The notes under the pieces were generated by a model. The model saw only the letters and a program-made list of their open reading frames with translations. It searched no databases and was not told the origin of the DNA. Shown here one piece after another: positions 8,706 through 17,850 of a DNA stretch of 64,000 nt (its first letter is position 1; each line of letters starts with the position of its first letter). The translations under genes were made by a program, and so were the position numbers. The stretch lies in contig JADZEF010000021.1 of assembly GCA_020850695.1 (NCBI GenBank), forward strand, positions 42,442-106,441. The letters are read 5' to 3'. The stretch comes from Planctomycetaceae bacterium. GTDB taxonomy: Bacteria; Planctomycetota; Planctomycetia; Planctomycetales; Planctomycetaceae.

Positions 8706-9968
8706 ATGCCGAGCCGACGACCTCACGAACGCCCCAGAAACCGCCGTGCACTGACAAATGTCGGCGGTCCGCCGCTGTTGTCGGGCGATCCGGACGCGGC
8801 ACGACATCTGGCGCGGGCTCTCGAAGTGCCGACGGCCATCGAGGGGGAGAACGAGACCCAGCCGCACGTGCATGGCTTTCACAGCTATCCGGCAAGGCTC
8901 CATCCGCTGACGGCCGCCCGCCTCGTCGAATCGTTCTCGAAGAGAGGCGCGACGGTCCTCGACCCCTTCTGCGGGAGCGGCACCGTACTGGTGGAAGCCC
9001 GCCTCGCGGGACGCGCAGCGATCGGCGTCGATGCCAACCCGCTCGCCGTGCGCCTGGCCGGCCTCAAAGTCTGCAGCACGACCGAGGGAGAACGCGCCCG
9101 GCTCGTCGAAGCCGCCCGCGAGGTGGCGGGGATCGCCGATGCCCGCCGCAAGGTAAAGGCCGGCGCCAGCCGTCGTTTCGGCCATGAGGATGTCGCGCTG
9201 TTCGAGCCGCACGTCCTGTTGGAACTCGACGGACTGCGCACAGCCTTGGATAAGCTGGCTGGTCCGCAGGCCTCGGCCCTCCGCGCTGACCTTGAGCTGG
9301 TCCTCTCGGCGATCCTGACGAAGCTCAGCCGCCGGACCTCCGACACGTCGGAACACGCGGTCCGCCGCCAGATCGCTCCCGGCTATCCCGCACGCCTCTT
9401 CGTCCGCAAGGCCGAGGAACTCGCCCGGCGACTTGCGGAAATCGCCCCTGCGATGGCGTCTTCTCCTGCCGCACGAGTCCTCGAAGGGGATGCGCGGGTG
9501 CTCGAAGGAGTCGCGTCCGCATCCGTGGATCTCGTCGTCACTTCTCCACCGTACCCGGGCGTGTACGACTATCTGGCGCATCACGACGCGCGGCTGCGAT
9601 GGCTGCGTCTGCGAACCAGCACGTTCGAGCAGTCCGAGATCGGAGCCCGTCGACATCTCGAACCGCTCGGCCCGGAGGGAGGCCGGGATCGCTGGCGTCG
9701 AGAGATTGCGGCGGTGCTGCGCTCGCTGTCTCGCGTGCTCAGGCCGCGGGGATCGGCCGTCCTGGTCATCGCCGACAGCGTCGTCGCGGGCGTCGCCGTC
9801 TACGCGCTGGACCTGCTCCGCGACGTCGCTCCCGAGTTCAAACTGACGGTGCGTGCGGCGGCATCGCAACTGCGCCCCCACTTCCACGGTCCGACCGCCC
9901 GCGCCTTCGAGCGCCGACCGCGACACGAGCATGCCGTCCTGATCGGCCCACGGTTTCCCGATCGCTGA
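8706..9968 (+). CDS. N4/N6-type DNA methyltransferase-like protein
   Basis: A 420-residue protein with the two hallmark motifs of amino-methyltransferases: DPFCGSG (residues 86-92) for S-adenosylmethionine binding and TSPPY (279-283), the catalytic (D/N/S)PP(Y/F/W) motif. HGFHSYPARLHP (56-67) precedes motif I, as in SAM-dependent enzymes related to COG1041 and RNA guanine methylases. The start is the ATG at 8706, just before a recognisable domain; the frame is open further upstream. No restriction endonuclease, specificity subunit or resistance gene is adjacent, so it looks like an orphan. The substrate may be DNA (N4-cytosine or N6-adenine), but RNA is not excluded. Confidence 0.78.
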   Translation: MPSRRPHERPRNRRALTNVGGPPLLSGDPDAARHLARALEVPTAIEGENETQPHVHGFHSYPARLHPLTAARLVESFSKRGATVLDPFCGSGTVLVEARLAGRAAIGVDANPLAVRLAGLKVCSTTEGERARLVEAAREVAGIADARRKVKAGASRRFGHEDVALFEPHVLLELDGLRTALDKLAGPQASALRADLELVLSAILTKLSRRTSDTSEHAVRRQIAPGYPARLFVRKAEELARRLAEIAPAMASSPAARVLEGDARVLEGVASASVDLVVTSPPYPGVYDYLAHHDARLRWLRLRTSTFEQSEIGARRHLEPLGPEGGRDRWRREIAAVLRSLSRVLRPRGSAVLVIADSVVAGVAVYALDLLRDVAPEFKLTVRAAASQLRPHFHGPTARAFERRPRHEHAVLIGPRFPDR

Positions 9969-10040
9969 GTGATCTTCGTCCGTTGTCGCGATTGGAATCG
10001 GCGCCAGAACCGCAATGACCACGTCGGGCCACCGAAAAGC

Positions 10041-10847
10041 CTATCGGCTGCCCGCCGACCGAAGCAGTTCGCCCACCCATGCGGCGTCGGCCTCGGGCAA
10101 CGGAGGAGTCAGCTCGGTCGCGTAGTCGATGTCGTCGAAGCCGCCGTTGCGGTAGCACTGATCGACGAGCGGCTGAAGCGACAGCCCGATGTCGGCGTCG
10201 GTCTGCCGAAGCGGGATGCCGATCGTCGGCAACGGCTCGCGGAGCGAAAGCGGATAGACCTCGTACCGCAACGGCTTCCCCGCACGCCGCACCCAGGCTT
10301 GATACGTCTGTCGCAGATCGTGAGGCGCCCAGAAGGGGAGAAAGTCGTCAAAGCGGTTTTCGGCGCGAGTCAGGTCGATCTCGACGTAGTTGACTCCGCC
10401 GGCGAAGCACTCGTTTCGCTTCCTCAGGTATTGCTCGCGTCCTTCGCCGGCCCGCTTGTTCGACGGGCTGACGAACTCGATCACCGTGACGACCCGCCCC
10501 CCGGATTCCCGGTCGATGATGGTGACGATCCCCTCATGAATCGGTTCAGAACGGCATTCGAGGATGACCGGCTCGGCGATTCCTGTGGCGACCGCAACCC
10601 CTCCCTCCCCTTCGGATTCAAAAGTTCGTCCTGTCCCGGCTGAGCGCTGGATGATGCGGACGTCGCGGCCGATGTTCCGCCCCGTCTCTTCTTCCGGCTC
10701 GACATAGACCCGCTCTTCCATGCGGGCCCTCAAAGCGTTTGGAAGACGGGGCTGCAGCTGATCCACACAATAGGTAATCAACGCATGATGGACATGGAGC
10801 CAATGCCGCTCCAGGTGGGGGTCCATGCCGGGGAACGGGCTTCTCAT
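10041..10847 (-). CDS. DUF4058 family protein, downstream paralogue
   Basis: A 268-residue protein beginning MRSPFPGMDP, the characteristic opening of DUF4058 (PF13267). Conserved blocks follow: GRDVRI near 60, VIEFVSPSNK near 125, YLRKR, NYVEIDLTR, and a C-terminal IPLRQTDADIGLSLQPLVDQCY. It lies 19 bp downstream of its paralogue (10867-11670) on the same strand and is clearly related throughout. The D...ExSPxNK...K arrangement resembles the Uma2-type nuclease pattern, but that relation is my inference. No function is established. Confidence 0.85.
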   Translation of the reverse strand: MRSPFPGMDPHLERHWLHVHHALITYCVDQLQPRLPNALRARMEERVYVEPEEETGRNIGRDVRIIQRSAGTGRTFESEGEGGVAVATGIAEPVILECRSEPIHEGIVTIIDRESGGRVVTVIEFVSPSNKRAGEGREQYLRKRNECFAGGVNYVEIDLTRAENRFDDFLPFWAPHDLRQTYQAWVRRAGKPLRYEVYPLSLREPLPTIGIPLRQTDADIGLSLQPLVDQCYRNGGFDDIDYATELTPPLPEADAAWVGELLRSAGSR

Positions 10848-10866
10848 CTTGTCCTGTCCAATGGCA

Positions 10867-11670
10867 TCACCGCAGCCCCTTTTCTCGCAGCAGTGCGTCG
10901 ACCCAGGCCGCTTCCGCCTCGCTGAACGGCACCTCGGGCTCGCGACGATAGTCGATCCGCGCGTAACGGCCGCGATCGTAGCACTGGTCGATCAACGGCT
11001 GGAGGTCGAGCGACACATCCTGGTCGGCCTCACGCAGCGGAATGCGCACCGCAGGCAGACGCGACGCCAGCGGGATCGGATAGAACTCGCATTGCATGGC
11101 GTGTTTCGCCCGCTTGACGCAGACCGCGTAAGGGGTGCGTGCGCGCGGGGGGATCCTTGTCAGTTGGGAATAGAGGTTGTAGTCGCCTTCCCGGATGAGG
11201 TCGATCTCGACGACATTGACGTTTCCGGCGATATAGGCGGCGCGCTTCGCGCGATACTGCTGGCGATTCTCGAGTCCGATCTTATTCGTCGGGCTGAGAA
11301 GTTCGATGGCCGTGACAAGCTGGTTCCCGGACGACGCATCCCGCACCTCCAGGTGGCGAGGGGTTTCCGCATCGCTCTGAAGGATCAGAAGCGGCTCCGT
11401 CGTCGGAGCCGCCAGCGTTTGCGGCATGGTCAGCGTTGCGGTGGCCGTGGCACTGGTGTCGAAACGGGGGTCTTCTTGCACATAGACGTCCGGCCGCACA
11501 GTCTTCCGGTCGTCTCCCGACTCGATGACGACTTCTTCCTCGACCTGTGCATAGAGGTCGCCGGGCAGCTGGTCCTGAATCTGATCCCGTATGTAGACCA
11601 TCAACGTGGCATGAACATCACGCCAATAGCCTTCGAGGTAGGGGTCCATGCCGGGGAACGGGCTTCGCAT
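10867..11670 (-). CDS. DUF4058 family protein, upstream paralogue
   Basis: This 267-residue protein shares MRSPFPGMDP, RPDVYV, IELLSPTNK, VNVVEIDL and the C-terminal IPLREADQDVSLDLQPLIDQCYDRG block with its neighbour at 10041-10847. The pair looks like a tandem duplication that has diverged substantially. A 19-bp gap and shared strand suggest one transcript. Length is normal for the family. The function is unknown; in planctomycetes and cyanobacteria the family is highly expanded. Confidence 0.85.
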   Translation of the reverse strand: MRSPFPGMDPYLEGYWRDVHATLMVYIRDQIQDQLPGDLYAQVEEEVVIESGDDRKTVRPDVYVQEDPRFDTSATATATLTMPQTLAAPTTEPLLILQSDAETPRHLEVRDASSGNQLVTAIELLSPTNKIGLENRQQYRAKRAAYIAGNVNVVEIDLIREGDYNLYSQLTRIPPRARTPYAVCVKRAKHAMQCEFYPIPLASRLPAVRIPLREADQDVSLDLQPLIDQCYDRGRYARIDYRREPEVPFSEAEAAWVDALLREKGLR

Positions 11671-11768
11671 CGATCACACTCCGGAACCTCCGGGCCCGCG
11701 CAAGCCGCTGCCTCCACCCCATTGTAGCATCTTTCCGACGTTGCGGTGCCCGCCTTCCAACCTCACGC

Positions 11769-12665
11769 TCACACGTATTCCGGCAGGGCCGCCTTCCAGT
11801 TTTCGTAGATCATCCGGTCGATCGCTTCCTTGGGGAACTTCGGGAACTTCGTCCCTTCGACGATGTCGTTCACCTTGTAGAGCCCTGCAATCACTTGCTC
11901 GGCCGTCGCGCTGGGGAAGTCCGAGCCGAAGATCAGCTTGTGCTCGACGCCGTATTCGAGCGCCGTGACGAACGCCTGCCAGTGACGCCAGGGCCGATAG
12001 TGCAGGGCCGAGACGTTCGAGTACAGGTTCGGGTGCTTGCGAATCAGCACGATCGTCTCGGTCTCCCACGGGTGCCCCATGTGCGAGATGATCATCCGCA
12101 GGTTGGGGCACGCCACCGCAATGTCTTCCAGCGCGATCGGGTTCGACCACTTCAGCGGTCCCGGCCGCACGAAGCTCGTTCCCTGGTGAATGTTGATCGG
12201 GATGCCGAGCTTCTCCGCCTTGCGGAACAGCGGCAGGTGCTTCGGGTCCTGCGGGTCCCAGTTCTGATAGATCGGCGAGACCTTCAGCCCCTTCATGCCG
12301 AGGTTTTTGACGTAGTGCTCAAGCTGGTCGATGCACTCGGGATCGTTGGGGTCGACTGAGCACCATGGGATGTATTTCGGCCCGTTGTCCTTGCAGAACT
12401 TCGCGATCAGCTCCTGGTCGCCGTTGATGCCGGTGAACGGTGCCTTGATGGCGAACACGATCACCTTGTCGGCCCCTTCGGTCGCCTTGAGCAGTTGCTC
12501 GGGCTTCGAGTCGAAGGCGTTCGCCGTCTGCGTGGCCGACCCGGCGAAGTAGACATCCTTCGTCATCCGCATCTTGGCCTTCTTCGCCGCCCATGCGAAC
12601 TCGACGAACTCGTCCGAGTAATGGTCGGGATACCACATCAGGTTGGTGTGCGTGTCGAAGAGCAT
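11769..12665 (-). CDS. Amidohydrolase family protein (amidohydrolase_2 type)
   Basis: A 298-residue TIM-barrel metal-dependent hydrolase of the PF04909 type. The N-terminal DTHTN motif (residues 4-8) replaces the usual DxHxH. GMKGLKVSPIYQNW, PINIHQGTS (metal-binding histidine), ISHMGHPW and the late FGSDFPSA motif (catalytic Asp) follow in the expected order. Enzymes of this family hydrolyse or decarboxylate carbon-ring substrates; the specific substrate cannot be read from sequence. The first metal site having Asn instead of the second His is worth noting. It stands alone, 120 bp downstream of the sialidase-like gene. Confidence 0.85.
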   Translation of the reverse strand: MLFDTHTNLMWYPDHYSDEFVEFAWAAKKAKMRMTKDVYFAGSATQTANAFDSKPEQLLKATEGADKVIVFAIKAPFTGINGDQELIAKFCKDNGPKYIPWCSVDPNDPECIDQLEHYVKNLGMKGLKVSPIYQNWDPQDPKHLPLFRKAEKLGIPINIHQGTSFVRPGPLKWSNPIALEDIAVACPNLRMIISHMGHPWETETIVLIRKHPNLYSNVSALHYRPWRHWQAFVTALEYGVEHKLIFGSDFPSATAEQVIAGLYKVNDIVEGTKFPKFPKEAIDRMIYENWKAALPEYV

Positions 12666-12673
12666 GGTACGGA

Positions 12674-12717
12674 GGATGGGGAGATTGAGGGATGGGGAGA
12701 TTGAGGGATGGGGCGAT
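12674..12717. repeat. 16-bp tandem repeat, about 2.75 copies
   Basis: The unit GGATGGGGAGATTGAG occurs at 12674-12689 and 12690-12705 identically, with a partial third copy (GGATGGGGCGAT) to 12717. It lies just upstream of the amidohydrolase start, within its likely leader or promoter. Confidence 0.8.
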
Positions 12718-12785
12718 GGGGGGACAAAGAGGCGAGCAAGTGTATCGACTCAGGTCGCCGAGGGAGTCGTTATGAATCGTCGCTT

Positions 12786-13808
12786 CTACTTCCTGCTCGA
12801 CCGCACGAAGAAGACTCCGGGGCCGCCGGGCTGCTTCGCGTTGAGATCGTAGAACAGAGTTCCCAGAGTCTGCCGGTCGACAGCGACGGTGCGCGGCCAG
12901 CCGCGTCCATCGATTCGACGTCTCGGGTTATACACGGTGATCGAGTTTCTGTAGTCCCACGTCACGCCGTCGTCGTGTGATTCGGTGAGGTCGTACGCCC
13001 ACTCGCCATCCTGGCCGACGCCATACACGATCGACGTCAGAATCACCGTCCCGTCGTCGAGCGCCGTCAGGTCGTAGCCGGCCACGCCGAACGTCGGCAG
13101 CGCATGGAGCGGGGTCCAAGTCTTTCCTTCATCGGTCGAACGCAGCCCGCGGACGACGTCCAGGGGAATCACCGCTCCCTCGCGGGTCGAGTTGACCACC
13201 GGGGCCCCGCTGATCAGCGTTCCCCTCTTCGTCCGCACGATCGGCACCATGCCGTGGTTGCGTCCATCGCCGAACGGCGTGACCTCGCTCGTCTCGGCGT
13301 TGAACGTGACGGTCCGGTCATAGAGCGGCAGCACCCACCGCGTCGGGCTCAACTCAAGAACTGAATGACGCAGGCAGCTGTAGTTCGTGATCCCCTCCAG
13401 CGGAACCCCACCCACCTTCCCCCACGTTCGGCCGTGATCCTTGCTGACGGTGAATTGCGGCTGCCGCCATAACCGCTCGCCGTCCTTGTGGTAGCACGAC
13501 CAGTGCAGCACGATCGAGCCGTCCGACAGCGTCGTCAGCGACCCCGGATAGATTGAGCAGTCGGTGATCCCCGGCACCGCCGAAGAGGCGCTCCACGACT
13601 TCCCCCCGTCGGTCGAACGGCTGAGGAGCAGTTCCTTCCCGCCGCCCCCTTCCTTGTTGTAGACCGCCAGCAGGTCACCGTTCGCCGCCCGGCACAGCGC
13701 CGGATGAACGTGCCCGCCGATCACGTCCGCCACGCGCACCGGCGGCTCGGGCGTGCCTCCCGCCGCTATGGCAGTGACGATTCCAAAGCAGAGCGTCATG
13801 GACGACAT
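12786..13808 (-). CDS. Secreted sialidase-like BNR-repeat protein
   Basis: A 340-residue protein with a probable signal peptide (MSSMTLCFGIVTAIAAGG). Asp-box style repeats occur: LSRSTDGGKSWSAS, VSKDHGRTWGK, GLRSTDEGKTWTP and SHDDGVTWDY, each matching S-x-D-x-G-x-x-W. This spacing is typical of a six-bladed sialidase beta-propeller. Such exo-sialidase-like proteins are common in planctomycetes that degrade polysaccharides. The true sialidase arginine triad cannot be confirmed by eye, so substrate is open. I chose the ATG at 13808 because it starts the signal peptide; the frame extends to a TTG at 13838. Confidence 0.82.
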   Translation of the reverse strand: MSSMTLCFGIVTAIAAGGTPEPPVRVADVIGGHVHPALCRAANGDLLAVYNKEGGGGKELLLSRSTDGGKSWSASSAVPGITDCSIYPGSLTTLSDGSIVLHWSCYHKDGERLWRQPQFTVSKDHGRTWGKVGGVPLEGITNYSCLRHSVLELSPTRWVLPLYDRTVTFNAETSEVTPFGDGRNHGMVPIVRTKRGTLISGAPVVNSTREGAVIPLDVVRGLRSTDEGKTWTPLHALPTFGVAGYDLTALDDGTVILTSIVYGVGQDGEWAYDLTESHDDGVTWDYRNSITVYNPRRRIDGRGWPRTVAVDRQTLGTLFYDLNAKQPGGPGVFFVRSSRK

Positions 13809-13906
13809 GGACGGTCTCCCCGATCGAACCAGCGACAAGAGCGTGCTTCAGTGCGGTCCTATCGTGCCAGAAAGCAGGTCACGATAGCCAGCGAGCGGAA
13901 CGCCTC

Positions 13907-13940
13907 GCACCCCGGCTGCGGCTCTGAGCAGCCGGGGTGC
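13907..13940. repeat. 13-bp perfect hairpin with 8-nt loop, copy 1
   Basis: GCACCCCGGCTGC (13907-13919) pairs fully with GCAGCCGGGGTGC (13928-13940) around loop GGCTCTGA. A second hairpin of the same geometry lies at 63754-63787 with a compensatory change in the stem. It sits between two minus-strand genes and could also end transcription of the small gene at 13988. Confidence 0.8.
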
Positions 13941-13987
13941 CGGATCAAGCGGTATGCCGCAACGGACACCGTCTGAATCCGATGTGG

Positions 13988-14386
13988 TCACCGCGTCCAG
14001 TCGTCGTCTTCATCAGGCTGGAATTCGTCAGGATGTTGAATGGCTCCCAACTCCAGCTCGGTCGAACGCGCCGTCTCAATTTCGATCTCTCGATAGTGCT
14101 GAATCAGGTTCCTCAGGGCTGGCAGGCTCACCGGTTCCTCTTTATCACCCTGTCCTTCCGAAACGACAAACGGCAGAGTTCCTGCTTCAATTTCATCCGT
14201 CAGTTGCTTCAACAGGTGACGATCGTCCTGCCAACTATTCTCGAAGGCATCAATTTCTACGAGAGGTCTTCCGTCTGCCACGCGCTGTCGAATCTCGGCA
14301 ATCGAATACGGAGTCAGTTTTCGCAAGCGGGAAATGAGATCCGTCGTCAGGGAACCCGCGGCGACCCGAAATCGAAGCGTGGACAT
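13988..14386 (-). CDS. Small hypothetical protein
   Basis: A 132-residue soluble protein without recognised motifs. It starts MSTLRFRVAAGSLTTDL; contains a likely alpha/beta part (LRKLTPYSIAEIRQRVADG, then LVEIDAFEN), a charged middle and a strongly acidic C-terminus (EFQPDEDDDWTR). A GGGGA stretch lies just upstream of the ATG. Composition and codon use look genuine, and the reverse-strand frames are worse. The function is unknown, and no partner is obvious: it diverges from the uronate-isomerase-like gene. Confidence 0.6.
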   Translation of the reverse strand: MSTLRFRVAAGSLTTDLISRLRKLTPYSIAEIRQRVADGRPLVEIDAFENSWQDDRHLLKQLTDEIEAGTLPFVVSEGQGDKEEPVSLPALRNLIQHYREIEIETARSTELELGAIQHPDEFQPDEDDDWTR

Positions 14387-14511
14387 TTCGTATTCCCCGA
14401 GACTCCCCTCGCAGGAGCGTTGCGTTGGCCGCCCACGCCGCTCTAATCTGCGTCGACCTGATGAGTCTACAATCGAATGGCCGGACGCGCCCTCAAGCCC
14501 GGAGTTTCTTC

Positions 14512-15792
<1,281 letters not shown>

Positions 15793-15838
15793 GGGTCGCC
15801 TTTCGCGGATCGATAAATGGCACTCGCTGCGCCTCGCT

Positions 15839-16906
15839 TCAGGCATCCCACCGCGAAGGGGACTCGACAACCTCGCGCAACGTCCGCTCCAGAACCGGAG
15901 CCCAGCGATCGACGGAATACTCGGCCTCGACCCATCGCCGCGCCGCCGCTCCCATGCGCTCGCGCAATGCCTGGTCGTCGATCAGCGTCGCCAGTGCGTC
16001 GCGCCATTCCTCGACAGTCCTCGCCAGAAGCCCCGTTTCACCAGGCCGGACGATCTCGCAATTCGCCCCCACCGGCGAAGCGATCGACGGAATGCCGGCC
16101 GCCATGTATTGCAGCAGTTTCGCCCCGCACTTGTAGCGCGCCCACTCGTCGTCGTGGAGCGGCATCAGGCCGACATCGAACGACTGCACCAACTCGACCT
16201 CACGCGCTGCCGACCAGCGTTCAAATCGCACCGGCAACCCGCCGAAGGCCCCGCCCGACGGCGGCCGCTCGGCCACGAGGTGAAATTCGATCGCGTGCCG
16301 GTCGATCAGCGGCCGCAGCGCCGGCAGGATCGGTTCGAGGTACTGAGAATTGTACGCCGTGCCAATCCATCCCACCCGCAACGGCTTCCGCGTGTCGGCG
16401 TCCCCTTCACATGGTGAACGGCGCACAGGACTGTAAGCCGCCGTATCCACAACCGTGGGCACGATGCTCACCGCCTCGTTTCGCGGCAGGACGACCTCGC
16501 GAAGCGCGACGTTCCCCACAACGACATGATCGGCCAGCCCCACCAGCCGTTCGAACTTGCCGGGATTCAGCAGAAAAATGGCATCATCGACATCGAGCAC
16601 CATCCGCCGAGACACCCGGCGAAACAATCGCTCGAGCCCCGTGAACCCGCTGCTGAGGATCTCACGCTCCACGAACGTGACGTCGTGCCTGTCGATCGCT
16701 TCCTGCAGCGCCTCGAACGTCCGGTGAACGACGCGGAGCGGCTCGCTGAGTCGATTCCCGAGAAATCGCAGCCCACGATACTTCTCCGGCCAGCTCGGTC
16801 GAACCGTGCAGACGTGCCCCTGCGATTCCAGGTAAGGAACATACTGCAGCACGCGGAACCGGCTGGCGGGCACCTCGCGCCCCGACGTCAGAAACAGGAT
16901 CCGCAA
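15839..16906 (-). CDS. Glycosyltransferase family 4-like protein
   Basis: A 355-residue GT-B glycosyltransferase. The N-terminal Rossmann part begins MRILFLTSGREVPASRFRV, and the C-terminal half contains RVGWIGTAYN, FDVGLMPLHDD, and KLLQYMAAGIPSIASPVGAN, the conserved donor-sugar binding region of group-1 transferases. It presumably adds a sugar from a nucleotide-sugar donor to a cell-surface polysaccharide or lipid. No other polysaccharide genes are nearby, so the acceptor is unknown. The final residues overlap nothing, and a 46-bp gap separates it from the convergent isomerase-like gene. Confidence 0.86.
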   Translation of the reverse strand: MRILFLTSGREVPASRFRVLQYVPYLESQGHVCTVRPSWPEKYRGLRFLGNRLSEPLRVVHRTFEALQEAIDRHDVTFVEREILSSGFTGLERLFRRVSRRMVLDVDDAIFLLNPGKFERLVGLADHVVVGNVALREVVLPRNEAVSIVPTVVDTAAYSPVRRSPCEGDADTRKPLRVGWIGTAYNSQYLEPILPALRPLIDRHAIEFHLVAERPPSGGAFGGLPVRFERWSAAREVELVQSFDVGLMPLHDDEWARYKCGAKLLQYMAAGIPSIASPVGANCEIVRPGETGLLARTVEEWRDALATLIDDQALRERMGAAARRWVEAEYSVDRWAPVLERTLREVVESPSRWDA

Positions 16907-17041
16907 AGGTGCTCCTCAGTGTCGCTCGACATTCCATGTCGTGACTCGGCGTGGAACGGTTCGAGAAATCTTCTCGAAGCCCGACGGACGATCGCGAACT
17001 GTTGCGACGAAGAGGAACATTGCGCCGATCGACGCGTCAAA

Positions 17042-17743
17042 CTACGTCGCGGCCAGCTTCTTCACAAACTCCGCATGGTCATCCGATTTCATTCCGTCCT
17101 GAAGAACCGCAAGCACCTTCGCATAGTCATTCGAAAGAAAGGCTTCCGGGTCCAGCCACAGTCCGGGGAACACCCGGGACTTCAGCAGTCCGCCGGCGTC
17201 CGGACTCATCTCGACGAAGACACCGTTCTCGCGGATGAACCACACCACGCGCCGCTGCCGCGCGACGATCACAAGATACTCCGTCACGCCGTACCGTTCG
17301 TAGTCGCGTTTCTTCGAGTGGAGATCGTAGGAAGCCGTGCTGGAAGCTACCTCGGCGACCAACTCGGGCGACCCAATGAGATAGTCGTCCTCGCGAATGC
17401 GTGTCTGCCCGTTGGCGATGACAAGCACTCCGTCCGGCTGCACCTCGCTGTCGCCCCCGAGAACCGTTGTGAGGTTCGGCATAAACTCCGTGCCTGGCGT
17501 CTGCCCACGATACACCCCTAGCCATGTGCACAACAGGCCGTCGGGTAAGCCGTGACGAGTCTTGGCTGGCGAAGGCACCTGGACAACTCCACCGATGAGT
17601 TCCGCGCGAAAGCCGGGGGGCATTTGTTCGTAGCGATCGTGGAATGCCCGCTGATCGAGATGATCCCCCGCTTCCAACTCGGGAATCGTCGGGGCCGATG
17701 GAATTTTGATAGAGCTGTTGAGAACGGTCATAGGGAGTCTCAT
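17042..17743 (-). CDS. Uma2 family protein (PD-(D/E)XK-like)
   Basis: A 233-residue Uma2/DUF820 protein. Conserved elements are YEQMPPGFRAELIGGVV (residues 39-55), VQPDGVLVI with the catalytic-type Asp, and LVAEVASSTASYDLHSKK with the Glu and Lys of a PD-(D/E)XK site; DYERYGVTEYLVI follows. The family has a restriction-endonuclease-like fold, is highly expanded in cyanobacteria and planctomycetes, and has no proven substrate. I keep the ATG at 17743; an ATG four codons in (17731) is equally possible. No methyltransferase or toxin partner is adjacent. Confidence 0.88.
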   Translation of the reverse strand: MRLPMTVLNSSIKIPSAPTIPELEAGDHLDQRAFHDRYEQMPPGFRAELIGGVVQVPSPAKTRHGLPDGLLCTWLGVYRGQTPGTEFMPNLTTVLGGDSEVQPDGVLVIANGQTRIREDDYLIGSPELVAEVASSTASYDLHSKKRDYERYGVTEYLVIVARQRRVVWFIRENGVFVEMSPDAGGLLKSRVFPGLWLDPEAFLSNDYAKVLAVLQDGMKSDDHAEFVKKLAAT

Positions 17744-17850
17744 CGACGACCAACATCGAAGCGTGGATCGGTGAATGGAGTTCGTGCATCCCCTCCGTCC
17801 ATTCTATCATCGAGGGGAAACTCAGCGGACATCTCTTCTTGACGAGCGCT

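Noticed and set aside
8706..9968. Restriction-modification or phage-defence island around the methyltransferase
   Set aside because: Neighbours are a small secreted protein and DUF4058 genes; no nuclease, helicase or integrase is visible.
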